30,263 nucleotides of DNA from CAZVQX01 sp964629735 (lineage in GTDB: Bacteria > Bacillota_I > Bacilli_A > RF39 > UBA660), in the NCBI GenBank assembly GCA_964629735.1, contig CAZVQX010000008.1, forward strand, positions 1 to 30,263. The letters are read 5' to 3'. Below are positions 21,108 to 30,197 of this stretch, one piece after another. Below the pieces are notes generated by a model that ran no database searches, was not told where the DNA came from, and saw nothing but the letters and a program-made list of their open reading frames with translations. A program made the position numbers and the translations under genes. Numbering within the stretch: the first letter of the stretch is position 1; each line of letters starts with the position of its first letter.

Positions 21108-23747
21108 ATGGAAAAAAATAATAATTGGCATAGTATGCCAAAGGAAGAAATATTTGAAAAATTAAATTCGAGGGTAGAAGGGCTAAGTAACTCAGAAGTT
21201 TTTGAAAAACTCAATTATTATGGCACAAATGAACTTATATCAGAAAAACCACCTACGATTTTAAAATTAATAATAACTGAACTTAATGATATTATGGTTT
21301 TTGTTTTAATTTTAGCATCACTTTTTTCGATGCTTTTAAATGAATGGACAGAAGCTATTGTTATTTTAATAATAATTATAATTAATGTTTTAATTGGTAT
21401 TATTCAAACTAAAAAGGCAACATCTGCACTTGATAAATTAAAAAACTTAAATCCAGCTATTGCTTACGTTATTCGCGATGGTGGTGAGACACTTGTCCCG
21501 GCCAGTGCTTTAGTGCCTGGAGATATTGTTTATTTGGAAGATGGTGCAATTGTCCCAGCTGATCTTCGATTATTTGAAACGTATGAACTTCAAATAGAAG
21601 AGTCATCATTAACTGGTGAATCAGTTTCAAGCAATAAAGATGAAACATTAGTTTTAGATGAACAAGTATTAATTGGTGATCGTATTAATATGGCTTATTC
21701 TGGAACGATTGTTATGCATGGGAATGGTTTAGGGGTTGTAGTTAATACTGGTATGAATACGGAAATCGGGAAAATAGCTAGTATGTTAAATAAAAGAGAT
21801 AATGTTGAAACACCATTGAAACAAAAGTTAAATTTAGTAGGTAAATCTTTAGTTTGTTTAGGACTTATAATAAGTATTATAATTTTTATTGTAGGTACAA
21901 TATATGGTCGTCCTTTTAACTCAATGATTTTATTATCTATCTCATTAGCAATTTCTGTTATTCCCGAGGGCCTACCAACAATCGCCACCACAATAATGGC
22001 CCTAGGTGTTGATCAGATGGCTATAAAAAATGCATTAGTCCGTAAACTTCCCGCTGTTGAAACATTAGGGAGCGCGACAGTAATATGTAGCGATAAAACT
22101 GGCACTTTAACGCAAAATAAAATGACGGTTACTCATATTGCAATGAATGGTGATTTTGAAAAAGGTAAGCCTATTACAATAAATGAATCGGTATCAGAAC
22201 ACCAAAGAATTTATAAAGAAATTATTTATGGTGCATCGCTTTGTAATAACGCTAATGTTGATAGGGAAAATAATGAACGTATAATTGGTGATCCAACCGA
22301 AGGGGCATTACTCTATTTAGTTCAAAAATTTGGTGTTGATCAACAAACGATTGAGGATAATCATCCACGTTTGTATGAACAACCATTTGATTCAAAACGT
22401 AAGATGATGACAACAGTTCACGAAATAAATAATGAAATAGTTGCTTATACTAAGGGGGCGGTTGATGAAATATTGCCATTATGTAGCCGCATATTGACTG
22501 ATAACGGAATTCGGCCAATAACTAATCAAGATATTGATAATATAAAAAACCTTTATTTGAATATGTCGTCCCAAGCTTTGAGGGTCTTAGGTTTTGCTAA
22601 AAAGAATTTAGCTAATATTCCTGAAGTTGGTGAAGATATTGAAAATAATTTAATATTTATAGGGATTACTGGAATGATAGATCCACCAAGGGAAGAAGTA
22701 ATTGAGGCTATAAAAACAATTACTAAGGCCGGTATAAAAACAATCATGATTACAGGTGACCATGAGGTAACAGCACTTGCAATTGCTAAACAAATTGGGA
22801 TATATAAAGAAGGTAATAACGTCATAACTGGGCGTGAATTAAATGAAATGTCTGACGAAAAATTATTTGAACTGGTTAAAACAACAACTGTTTTTGCTAG
22901 AGTATCACCTAATGATAAACTTAGAATTGTTAAATCACTTCAAAAACATGGTGAGATAGTTGCAATGACCGGTGATGGTGTTAATGATGCTCCTGCTTTA
23001 AAGATTGCTGATATTGGTGTAGCAATGGGAAAAACAGGGACGGATGTTTCTCGAGAAGCGGCAGATATGATATTATTAGATGATAATTTTACTACGATTG
23101 AATATGCTATAAGTGCTGGCCGAAGAATTTATAGAAATATTCAAAAAGTTATTCAATTTTTATTATCGGGAAATATATCGGAGGTTCTTACTCTTTTTAT
23201 AGCTACAGTTTTTAACTGGGATGCCCCTATTTTGGCAATTCATATTCTTTTAATAAATTTAGTGACAGATACATTACCAGCTCTTGCTCTCGGTGTTGAG
23301 CCGGCTGACTCTGACGTTATGGATCAACACCCGGTAAAAGAGGGTACTTTGTTTGAAAGGGAAATTGTTATAAATATTATTTTCCATGGTATTTTTTTAT
23401 CAATTGTAACGCTTTTGGCTCATAAAATTGGTACCGTGTATGGTAATGATGTTTTAGGAACAACAATGGCGTTTAGTACTTTGGTTGTGTCTCAATTATT
23501 TTTGTCACTTAGCCATCGCTCAAATAGAGAATTAATGATTATTAAGAAAGAACATAATATTCCACTTTATTTAGCGATAATAATATCAGGTTTAATTTTA
23601 ATTTCATTAATATTTATAGAACCGGTTCAACAATTTTTAAAATTAACACATTTATCATTAGTGCAATGGTCCATTGTGATGTTTTTATCAATAATACCGT
23701 GTCTTTTAGCTGAATTAATGAAAATATTTAGAAAATTGAAATTATAA
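21108..23747 (+). CDS. P-type (type IIA-like) Ca2+-transporting ATPase
   Basis: The protein is 879 aa, full length. Actuator motif TGES is at 169-172, phosphorylation motif DKTGTLT has D329, and hinge TGDGVNDAP is at 621-629. In M4, IPEGLP carries E287, matching the SERCA Ca2+ ligand. In M6, NLVTD (N717, T720, D721) matches the SERCA site-II residues. Ten membrane helices are expected, with four C-terminal ones after DQHPV. This pattern fits bacterial Ca2+ pumps such as B. subtilis YloB or Listeria LMCA1, which export Ca2+ for protons. Other cations (Mn2+) cannot be excluded. It is a single-gene unit. Confidence 0.92.
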   Translation: MEKNNNWHSMPKEEIFEKLNSRVEGLSNSEVFEKLNYYGTNELISEKPPTILKLIITELNDIMVFVLILASLFSMLLNEWTEAIVILIIIIINVLIGIIQTKKATSALDKLKNLNPAIAYVIRDGGETLVPASALVPGDIVYLEDGAIVPADLRLFETYELQIEESSLTGESVSSNKDETLVLDEQVLIGDRINMAYSGTIVMHGNGLGVVVNTGMNTEIGKIASMLNKRDNVETPLKQKLNLVGKSLVCLGLIISIIIFIVGTIYGRPFNSMILLSISLAISVIPEGLPTIATTIMALGVDQMAIKNALVRKLPAVETLGSATVICSDKTGTLTQNKMTVTHIAMNGDFEKGKPITINESVSEHQRIYKEIIYGASLCNNANVDRENNERIIGDPTEGALLYLVQKFGVDQQTIEDNHPRLYEQPFDSKRKMMTTVHEINNEIVAYTKGAVDEILPLCSRILTDNGIRPITNQDIDNIKNLYLNMSSQALRVLGFAKKNLANIPEVGEDIENNLIFIGITGMIDPPREEVIEAIKTITKAGIKTIMITGDHEVTALAIAKQIGIYKEGNNVITGRELNEMSDEKLFELVKTTTVFARVSPNDKLRIVKSLQKHGEIVAMTGDGVNDAPALKIADIGVAMGKTGTDVSREAADMILLDDNFTTIEYAISAGRRIYRNIQKVIQFLLSGNISEVLTLFIATVFNWDAPILAIHILLINLVTDTLPALALGVEPADSDVMDQHPVKEGTLFEREIVINIIFHGIFLSIVTLLAHKIGTVYGNDVLGTTMAFSTLVVSQLFLSLSHRSNRELMIIKKEHNIPLYLAIIISGLILISLIFIEPVQQFLKLTHLSLVQWSIVMFLSIIPCLLAELMKIFRKLKL

Positions 23748-23789
23748 TTATAAAAGAGTAAATATAATAAGATAAAAGCCATAATTTTA

Positions 23790-23818
23790 TTGTAAAGATA
23801 TAGAAAATATGATAAAAT
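23790..23818 (+). promoter_or_regulatory. Promoter of rpsB-tsf
   Basis: -35 TTGTAA, 17-bp spacer, extended -10 TG-A-TAAAAT (23813-23818). Predicted start is near 23825, about 100 nt before rpsB, much longer than other 5' UTRs in the window. Confidence 0.75.
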
Positions 23819-23841
23819 GTTATTGGTTTTTCAAATACACA

Positions 23842-23897
23842 CGACATTGATTTAAATGCCTAGTGCCAAATTGGTGGTATTTAAAGTTGATATGTCG
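23842..23897 (+). promoter_or_regulatory. Structured rpsB leader (candidate S2 autoregulatory RNA)
   Basis: A long hairpin. The outer stem is CGACAT (23842-23847) with ATGTCG (23892-23897). The inner stem of 10 pairs is TTTAAATGCC (23851-23860) with GGTATTTAAA (23876-23885). The apical part is TGCCA-AAT-TGGTG. The stems are separated by 3- and 6-nt internal loop strands. Ribosomal protein leaders controlling rpsB are known in several bacterial groups; assignment to a specific family is inference. Confidence 0.65.
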
Positions 23898-23924
23898 GAG
23901 GAAAAAACAAAAGGAGGAATGAAA

Positions 23925-24992
23925 ATGGCAGTAGTGTCAATGAGTTATTTATTGGAATCGGGAGTTCATTTTGGACATCAAACTAAAAGATGGAACCCGA
24001 AAATGAAGGAGTATATATTTACTTCTCGTGATGGTATTTATATCATCGATTTACAAAAAACAGCAAAAAAGATTGAAGAAGCTTATAATGCTTTATACAA
24101 AATTGCTGAAAATGGTGGAAAGGTTTTATTTGTTGGAACTAGAAAACAAGCTAGTGAAGCAATAAAAGAAGAAGCGATTAGATCAAATTCTTATTACGTA
24201 AATGAAAGATGGTTAGGTGGAACTTTAACCAACTTTAGAACTATTAGAAGACGTGTTAAAAGATTAGAAGAAATTGAAAAAATGGAAAAAGATGGTACAT
24301 TTGAGGTATTACCTAAAAAAGAAGTTGTAAAATTACAAAAAGAATATGAAAAATTAGTTAAAATTTTAGGTGGTATTCGTGATATGTACAAATTACCAAG
24401 TGCTTTATTTATTGTTGACCCATCTAAAGAAGAAATTGCAATTCGTGAAGCAAGAAAATTAAATATCCCTGTAATTGGGATTGTTGATACAAATTGTGAT
24501 CCAGATATGGTTGATTATGTTATCCCTGGTAATGATGATGCAATTCGTGCAGTAAAATTAATTACTTCAGTTATGGCAAACGCTATAAATGCAGCAACTG
24601 GTGGTAAAATAATTGAATATTCATATGGAGATACAAAAGATGATAACGCCGATGAAATAATGCAGAAAGCTTTAGAAACAGTTAATAGAAATAAAGATGA
24701 CCGTTCAAGAAGATTTGACAAACGTCGTAATAGAGGTAATAATCGCCCTAATTATAGAAGACAAGTAACAGAAAAAGAAGAACCAAAAGAAAAATTTAAT
24801 AAAGTTCAAGTTAATGAAAAGCCAGTTAAAGAAGAAACAATTGAAAAACCAGAAACTAAAGCAACAGAAACAAATCAAAAAGAAGATTTAAACAGTTTAA
24901 CTGTTGCCAAACTTCGTGAAATGGCTAAAGAAAATGGTATAAAAGGTTATTCTACAATGAAAAAAGCCGAATTAGTAGATGCTTTAAAATAA
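23925..24992 (+). CDS. rpsB: 30S ribosomal protein S2 with C-terminal basic linker and SAP/Rho-N-like domain
   Basis: The protein is 355 aa from the ATG at 23925, 7 nt after AAGGAGG. An upstream in-frame ATG at 23856 lies inside the leader hairpin and is rejected. The S2 core (about 1-235) has VHFGHQTKRWNPKM, FVGTRKQA, RWLGGTLTNF, PVIGIVDTNCDPD and GNDDAIRAV. S2 usually ends near 230-260 residues. Here a basic Arg/Asn-rich linker (about 255-285), a Lys/Glu-rich segment, and a helical C-terminal motif (320-355) are added. That motif, LTVAKLREMAKENGIKGYS, followed by KKAELVDAL, looks like a Rho N-terminal/SAP-type nucleic-acid-binding helix-extended-loop-helix. The gene is followed by tsf. Confidence 0.93.
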   Translation: MAVVSMSYLLESGVHFGHQTKRWNPKMKEYIFTSRDGIYIIDLQKTAKKIEEAYNALYKIAENGGKVLFVGTRKQASEAIKEEAIRSNSYYVNERWLGGTLTNFRTIRRRVKRLEEIEKMEKDGTFEVLPKKEVVKLQKEYEKLVKILGGIRDMYKLPSALFIVDPSKEEIAIREARKLNIPVIGIVDTNCDPDMVDYVIPGNDDAIRAVKLITSVMANAINAATGGKIIEYSYGDTKDDNADEIMQKALETVNRNKDDRSRRFDKRRNRGNNRPNYRRQVTEKEEPKEKFNKVQVNEKPVKEETIEKPETKATETNQKEDLNSLTVAKLREMAKENGIKGYSTMKKAELVDALK

Positions 24993-25013
24993 ATTTTACA
25001 AGGAGGTAAATAT

Positions 25014-25889
25014 ATGATAAGTGCTAAATTAGTAAAAGAACTAAGAGAAAAAACCGGGGCCGGAATGCTTGATTGTAAAAAAGCATTAGAACAAAACAAC
25101 GGGAATATTGAAGAATCGGCTAACTGGTTAAGAGAAAAAGGAATTTCGCAAGTAGCTAAGAGAGCTCATCGTGTAGCTGCCGAAGGTATAGCTGAAATTT
25201 TAATAAAAGATAATAAAGCAGTTGTTGTTGAAGTTAACTCTGAAACTGATTTCGTTGCTAAAAATGAAGAATTTAAAGAATTAGTAAAAAATATTTCAGA
25301 AACTATTATTAATAGTGATGTAACAACAATGGAAGAAGCAATGCAATTAAAATTTGAAGGTGAAACGCTAGAAGAATTGATGGTTGCTAAAACTTCAAAA
25401 ATTGGTGAAAAATTAAACTTCCGTAGATTTGAAGTTATTACAAAGGAAAATAATCAAGTATTTGGTGACTATATTCACATGGGTGGTAAAATTGCAGTTT
25501 TAACTGTGTTAAATGATACGACAGAAGAAATCGCGCGTGATGTTGCAATGCATACAGCGGCAATGAGACCACTATATATAACAAAAGAAGACGTTCCCGA
25601 AGAAGAAATAACAAAAGAAATGCATGTTTTAACAGAGCAAGCAATTAATGAAGGAAAGCCACAAGAAATAGCTAAAAAAATGGTTGCTGGCCGTATTAAA
25701 AAATACTTTACAGAAATTTGTTTAGAGGAACAACCATTTGTAAAAGATGGTGATATTACAGTTGCTAAATTTGTTGCTAATAATGGTGGTAGTCTTGCCG
25801 ATATGATTCGTTATGAAGTAGGCGAAGGTATTGAAAAAAGAGAAGAAGATTTCGCTTGTGAAGTTTTCAAACAAATGAAAAATTCTTAA
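25014..25889 (+). CDS. tsf: Translation elongation factor Ts
   Basis: The protein is 291 aa. It is the nucleotide exchange factor that recycles EF-Tu-GDP. The N-terminal UBA-like region is LVKELREKTGAGMLDCKKALE. The EF-Tu-contacting TDFVAKN motif is near residue 79, followed by two core subdomains and MHTAAMRP in the second half. Length matches B. subtilis EF-Ts. The Shine-Dalgarno is AAGGAGG, 21 nt after the rpsB stop, in the near-universal rpsB-tsf operon. Confidence 0.97.
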   Translation: MISAKLVKELREKTGAGMLDCKKALEQNNGNIEESANWLREKGISQVAKRAHRVAAEGIAEILIKDNKAVVVEVNSETDFVAKNEEFKELVKNISETIINSDVTTMEEAMQLKFEGETLEELMVAKTSKIGEKLNFRRFEVITKENNQVFGDYIHMGGKIAVLTVLNDTTEEIARDVAMHTAAMRPLYITKEDVPEEEITKEMHVLTEQAINEGKPQEIAKKMVAGRIKKYFTEICLEEQPFVKDGDITVAKFVANNGGSLADMIRYEVGEGIEKREEDFACEVFKQMKNS

Positions 25890-25890
25890 A

Positions 25891-25930
25891 AATAAAAACA
25901 AGTCAATTATAATAATGACTTGTTTTTATT
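25891..25930. terminator. Bidirectional terminator between tsf and the convergent yigZ-like gene
   Basis: 15-bp perfect stem AATAAAAACAAGTCA / TGACTTGTTTTTATT with a 10-nt loop. A/T-rich outer arms provide a U-tract in both directions. It overlaps the stop codon of the - strand gene. Confidence 0.9.
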
Positions 25931-26516
25931 TTTCAATTAAAATGTTAGTTTTAATATTGATATAATTAGTTAATAATTTTAATTTTTTTTCAATTTCTTG
26001 GTAATTGTCACAACTTATTAAGAAGATAAAATTAATTGTTTCATTAAATTGTTTATCAATAATTTTATTATCTTTTAATAAATATTCAACATTTTTTATA
26101 TTGTTATAAGAAAAATTAATTTCAATTTCTTTTCCTGGTACTAATTTAACAATCTGGGTTTTCCCTATAGCTTGACTAGTAGCGTTAGAATAGGCACGAA
26201 CTAATCCGCCAGCTCCTAATTTAATCCCACCGAAATAGCGAACAATAACACACAAAATGTTAGTCAAATTATTATTTTCTAAAACATTTAAAATTGGCAT
26301 ACCAGCAGTTCCACCTGGCTCACCATCGTCGTTAAATCTCTTTATATTATTGATAATATAAGCGTAACAGTAGTGAGTTGCACCTGGATAATTCTTTTTA
26401 ATTTTATTAAGACTAATATTTACTTCGTTTTCGTTAGTTATTTTAATAATAAAAGCAATAAACTTAGATTTGTTGATAATTAATTCATTAGTTACATTTT
26501 TTTTAATAGTTAGCAA
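25926..26516 (-). CDS. yigZ: YigZ/IMPACT family protein
   Basis: The protein is 196 aa from a TTG start at 26516, preceded by GGTGA 5 nt upstream. An in-frame ATG at 26570 lies upstream of the promoter -10 and would add 18 hydrophobic residues not typical of the family, so it is rejected. The family N-terminus is seen as NELIINKSKFIAF. The signature is ATHYCYAYII, RFNDDGEPGGTAGMPIL, VIVRYFGGIKLGAGGLVRAYS. IMPACT relatives are linked to translation control in eukaryotes, but the bacterial role is undefined. The C-terminal third is the ferredoxin-like YigZ domain. It is convergent with tsf and divergent from uvrC. Confidence 0.92.
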   Translation of the reverse strand: MLTIKKNVTNELIINKSKFIAFIIKITNENEVNISLNKIKKNYPGATHYCYAYIINNIKRFNDDGEPGGTAGMPILNVLENNNLTNILCVIVRYFGGIKLGAGGLVRAYSNATSQAIGKTQIVKLVPGKEIEINFSYNNIKNVEYLLKDNKIIDKQFNETINFIFLISCDNYQEIEKKLKLLTNYINIKTNILIEK

Positions 26517-26532
26517 ATTTATCACCAAATTA

Positions 26533-26561
26533 ATTATAAAACAAATTGTCAAAATTCGCAA
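26533..26561 (-). promoter_or_regulatory. Promoter of the yigZ-like gene (- strand)
   Basis: On the - strand: -35 TTGCGA (26561-26556), 17-bp spacer, -10 TATAAT (26538-26533). It gives a 5' UTR of about 10 nt that begins almost at the Shine-Dalgarno. Confidence 0.7.
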
Positions 26562-26565
26562 ATGC

Positions 26566-26594
26566 TTCAAAAAAACAATAAATTTTGTTATAAT
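26566..26594 (+). promoter_or_regulatory. Promoter of uvrC
   Basis: -35 TTCAAA (26566-26571), 17-bp spacer, extended -10 TG-T-TATAAT (26589-26594). Its -35 is only 4 bp from the -35 of the divergent yigZ promoter. Confidence 0.7.
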
Positions 26595-26611
26595 TAAATT
26601 TAGTGATTAGT

Positions 26612-28381
26612 ATGATAAAAGATAAACTTTTAATAACCCCTGAAAAACCAGGGTGCTACTTAATGAAAAATTATGATAATAACATTATTTATGTTGGTAA
26701 GGCTAAGAATTTAAAAAAACGTCTTAGTTCTTATTTTCGTGGTAAACATTTTGGGAAAACAGCTAAATTGGTTAGCGAAATTACTGATTTTGATTATATT
26801 GTTGTAGAAAGTGAAACAGAAGCATTAATTTTAGAATTAAACTTAATTAAAGAACATAATCCTAAATATAATATTTTACTTCGTGACGATAAGTCATATC
26901 CATATATTGAATTAACAAAAGAAAAAGCACCACGCTTATTAATTGTCCGAAATTTAAATAGAAAAAAGGACAATATTAATCAAACATTCGGACCTTATCC
27001 CAATGTCTATGCTGCTAAAAAAACGGTCTACTTATTAAATAGAATGTATCCACTTCGTAAATGTCGAACCTTTCCAAAAAAGCCTTGCCTTTATTATCAC
27101 ATTGATCAATGTTTAGGATATTGTGTTTATGATATTGACAAAGAAAGAATAAAGGCAATGGAAGAAGAAATATTGCGATTTTTAAAAGGTGATCATGATA
27201 TAGTAACGAAAAAAATAAAAGAACAAATGTTGCTTGAAAGTTCAAAAATGAATTATGAAAAAGCTAAAGAGTTAAAAGAGTTGTTAGATTACATTAATAT
27301 TACATTAGTTAAACAAAAGGTTGAAATAAGTGACTTAACACCTCGTGATGTTTTCGGTTATTATTACGATAAACAATATTTATCAATTTTAGTATTTTTT
27401 ATTCGTGGGGGTAAAATAATTGAAACTCATAATAATATTATTTCAATAATTGATAATGTTGACGAAGAATTAACGAGATATATTGCTAAATTTTATGATA
27501 AAAACTTTTTAATCCCTAAAGAAATTTTAGTACCGGATAAAGTAGATAATCAATTGCTTGAAAAATATTTAGAAACAAAAGTAAGAATTCCTAAAAAAGG
27601 TGTAAAGAAACAAATTGTTAATATGGCCAATAATAATGCCAAGATTCAATTAAATGAAGAATTCGGTTTAATTAAAAAAGAAGAAGAAAGAACTATTGGT
27701 GCAAATGAAGAATTAAAAGAAATATTAAATTTACAAAAATTAGATATAATTGAAGTGTTTGATATTTCTCATTTAGCAGGTAGTTTTAACGTTGGTGGAA
27801 TGATTGTTTTTAAGAATGGTCGTCCTAATAAAAATGATTATCGCAAATTTAAAATAAGTGTTGATAAAAGTGATGATTATCAAGCCATGAGAGAGGTGAT
27901 TTTAAGGCGTTATTTACGCGTTAAAGAGGATGTTTTAATTCAACCTGATTTAATTATTGTTGATGGAGGAATAGGTCAGATAAATGCCGTTAATGAGGTT
28001 ATCGTCAGTCTTAATTTAAATATCCCAGTAGTTGGTTTGAAAAAAGACGATAAACATCGTACTAATGGATTAATAAAAGGTGGTACCAATGAAGAATTAT
28101 TAATAAAAAAACAAAGTAATTTATTTTATTATTTGGAACGTATTCAAGATGAAGTTCATAGATATACTATTAATTATCATAAACAACTTAGAAGTAAAGG
28201 GGCGTTAGAGAGCATTTTGGATACAGTACCTGGTATTGGTAATAAAAGAAAATTAGAACTTTTAAAAAAATATAAAACGATTAATAAATTAAAAGAACTT
28301 AGTACAGAAGAATTAAGCATGATTTTACCTGAAAAAGTAGCTGGTAATTTATTTGAAGTATTAAAAGATTATGAAGTTTAA
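26612..28381 (+). CDS. uvrC: UvrC, excinuclease ABC subunit C
   Basis: The protein is 589 aa from the ATG at 26612. A GTG at 26603 is in frame but would sit about 2 nt from the predicted transcription start. Neither start has a clear Shine-Dalgarno. The order is: GIY-YIG nuclease (KPGCYLMKN, IIYVGKAKNLKKRLSSYF) making the 3' incision; Cys cluster KCRTFPKKPCLYYHIDQCLGYC; UVR motif (about 200-235) for UvrB contact; RNase H-like nuclease (FDISHLAGSFNVGGMIVF, IIVDGGIGQ) for the 5' incision; and C-terminal helix-hairpin-helix (VPGIGNKRKLELLKKY). It completes nucleotide-excision repair with UvrA and UvrB encoded elsewhere. Confidence 0.95.
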   Translation: MIKDKLLITPEKPGCYLMKNYDNNIIYVGKAKNLKKRLSSYFRGKHFGKTAKLVSEITDFDYIVVESETEALILELNLIKEHNPKYNILLRDDKSYPYIELTKEKAPRLLIVRNLNRKKDNINQTFGPYPNVYAAKKTVYLLNRMYPLRKCRTFPKKPCLYYHIDQCLGYCVYDIDKERIKAMEEEILRFLKGDHDIVTKKIKEQMLLESSKMNYEKAKELKELLDYINITLVKQKVEISDLTPRDVFGYYYDKQYLSILVFFIRGGKIIETHNNIISIIDNVDEELTRYIAKFYDKNFLIPKEILVPDKVDNQLLEKYLETKVRIPKKGVKKQIVNMANNNAKIQLNEEFGLIKKEEERTIGANEELKEILNLQKLDIIEVFDISHLAGSFNVGGMIVFKNGRPNKNDYRKFKISVDKSDDYQAMREVILRRYLRVKEDVLIQPDLIIVDGGIGQINAVNEVIVSLNLNIPVVGLKKDDKHRTNGLIKGGTNEELLIKKQSNLFYYLERIQDEVHRYTINYHKQLRSKGALESILDTVPGIGNKRKLELLKKYKTINKLKELSTEELSMILPEKVAGNLFEVLKDYEV

Positions 28382-28408
28382 AATAAAAAAATTTATATTA
28401 TATTTTAA

Positions 28409-28417
28409 TGTTATAAT
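28409..28417 (+). promoter_or_regulatory. Extended -10 promoter of mutL
   Basis: TG-T-TATAAT (TATAAT 28412-28417) without a -35. Predicted 5' UTR is about 10 nt and holds a GGTGGTGAT ribosome site. Read-through from uvrC is also likely because no terminator separates them. Confidence 0.6.
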
Positions 28418-28433
28418 GTAGGTGGTGATGTAA

Positions 28434-30194
28434 ATGTCAAAAATAAAAATCATGGATGAAATATTAGCTAATAAAATTGCTGCTGGCGAAGTTGTTGAAA
28501 AATGTGCATCAGTTGTTAAAGAGTTAGTAGAAAATAGTATAGATGCTGGTAGTAAAAATATTAAAGTTGAATTAATAGATGCTGGTACAAGAAAAATAAA
28601 AGTAACCGATGATGGATATGGAATGGAAAAGGAAGATGCTATATTAGCTTTTAACCGTCATGCAACAAGTAAAGTAATTGAAGAAGAGGATTTATATAAT
28701 ATTATAACACTAGGTTTTAGGGGTGAGGCTCTTGCCTCTATTGCTAGTGTTAGTCGGGTTGAATTGCAAACATCTACTGGTGATGTTGGGACTATAGTTA
28801 TTATTGAAGGTGGCGAGCTTATTGAAGTTAAACCAGGTGATGCTCGTCGTGGTACAATTATTACTATAAAAGACTTGTTCTATAATACCCCAGCTCGATT
28901 AAAATATATGAGAAGTTTATATACAGAATTAGCCAATGTTACATCATTTATGAATCGAATCGCACTTTCTTACCCTAATATTAAATTTAGTTTATATAAT
29001 AATGGAAATTTAATATTAAATACCGATGGTTCTAATAATTTATTAAAAACAATTTCGGCAATATATGGTATTGATGTTGTTAAAAATATGATTGAAATTA
29101 AAGGGAATAACAATGATTATGATATATATGGTTATATTACTAAACCGGAAATACATCGTTCAAATCGTAGTCATATGATTACATTAGTAAACGGTCGGGT
29201 AGTTCGTAATTTTGATTTAAATAAAGCAATAAATGATAGTTATCATACATATAAACCGGAAAACAAATATCCTATTGTTGTTATTAATGTAACAGTTGAC
29301 CCGTCTTTAATTGATGTTAATATTCATCCAACTAAACAAGATATTAAATTTAGTAAAATGGAAGAATTAATTGAATTAATAGAAAGATTAATTAAGGAGG
29401 CTTTAACCCAAAAAAATTTAATTCCTAGGGTAAATATTGATAATAAACTTGTTAATGATGAATATGTTCAAACAAACTTAATGCTTAATAGAGAACAAGA
29501 ATTAGAAAAGGAATTAATTATTAATAATGATTTTATTATTAGCGATAATGAATTTGAATTTGGAGATTTAAAAGCTCAAGAATTAGAGCCGAAATTAGAA
29601 AAAAATATTCTTCCTGAACTTTATCCGATTGGAGTAGTTCATGGGACTTATATAGTTGCTCAAAATGAAATGGGAATGTATTTAATCGATCAACATGCTG
29701 CTAAGGAACGTATTAATTATGAATATTACAAAGAAAAATTAGGTAATCCTAAAATAGAATCAATCGATATATTAATTCCGATTACAGTTGAATTGCCACC
29801 AGATGAGTTTATTATTTTAAAAGAATATTTTGATTTGTTAAAAAATATGAACTTTAGTATTGAAGAATTTGGTATTAATTCAATAATTGTAAAAAGTCAT
29901 CCAACTTGGTTACCATCAGGATATGAAGAGTCGGCAATTAGAAAAATAATCGATACAATTATTTTTCAAGAGAAAAATTTTGAAATAGAAAAATTTAATG
30001 AGAAAGTTGCTATTAATTTAAGTTGTAAATTAGCAATTAAGGCAAATGAGAATATTTCACTTATCGAGATGGAAAATCTTATTAATGATTTAAGAAAATG
30101 TGATAATCCATATAACTGCCCACATGGTCGTCCAACAATTATTTATTATTCTAAATATGATTTGGAAAAATTATTTAAAAGAAGTGGATTTTAA
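28434..30194 (+). CDS. mutL: MutL, DNA mismatch repair protein with endonuclease motif
   Basis: The protein is 586 aa. The N-terminal GHKL ATPase shows KELVENSIDAGS (E30, N34), DDGYGM, FNRHATSK and TLGFRGEALASI. NIHPTKQDIKF closes the transducer domain. The C-terminal domain keeps the nicking-endonuclease motif DQHAAKERINYE (from D419), plus CKLAIK and CPHGRP, the zinc-binding set. This means a Bacillus-type, MutH-independent nickase. It is somewhat shorter than the B. subtilis protein (linker about 330-395). mutS, which normally precedes mutL near cotE in B. subtilis, is not in the window; uvrC sits upstream instead. Confidence 0.96.
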   Translation: MSKIKIMDEILANKIAAGEVVEKCASVVKELVENSIDAGSKNIKVELIDAGTRKIKVTDDGYGMEKEDAILAFNRHATSKVIEEEDLYNIITLGFRGEALASIASVSRVELQTSTGDVGTIVIIEGGELIEVKPGDARRGTIITIKDLFYNTPARLKYMRSLYTELANVTSFMNRIALSYPNIKFSLYNNGNLILNTDGSNNLLKTISAIYGIDVVKNMIEIKGNNNDYDIYGYITKPEIHRSNRSHMITLVNGRVVRNFDLNKAINDSYHTYKPENKYPIVVINVTVDPSLIDVNIHPTKQDIKFSKMEELIELIERLIKEALTQKNLIPRVNIDNKLVNDEYVQTNLMLNREQELEKELIINNDFIISDNEFEFGDLKAQELEPKLEKNILPELYPIGVVHGTYIVAQNEMGMYLIDQHAAKERINYEYYKEKLGNPKIESIDILIPITVELPPDEFIILKEYFDLLKNMNFSIEEFGINSIIVKSHPTWLPSGYEESAIRKIIDTIIFQEKNFEIEKFNEKVAINLSCKLAIKANENISLIEMENLINDLRKCDNPYNCPHGRPTIIYYSKYDLEKLFKRSGF

Positions 30195-30197
30195 TAA

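Noticed and set aside
23856..23924. N-terminal extension of S2 from ATG 23856
   Set aside because: It lies within the leader hairpin and lacks a ribosome site; ATG 23925 has AAGGAGG and the canonical start.
26517..26570. 18-residue hydrophobic N-terminus of the yigZ-like protein from ATG 26570
   Set aside because: It would start upstream of the -10 box and is not typical of the family; TTG 26516 has GGTGA at the right spacing.
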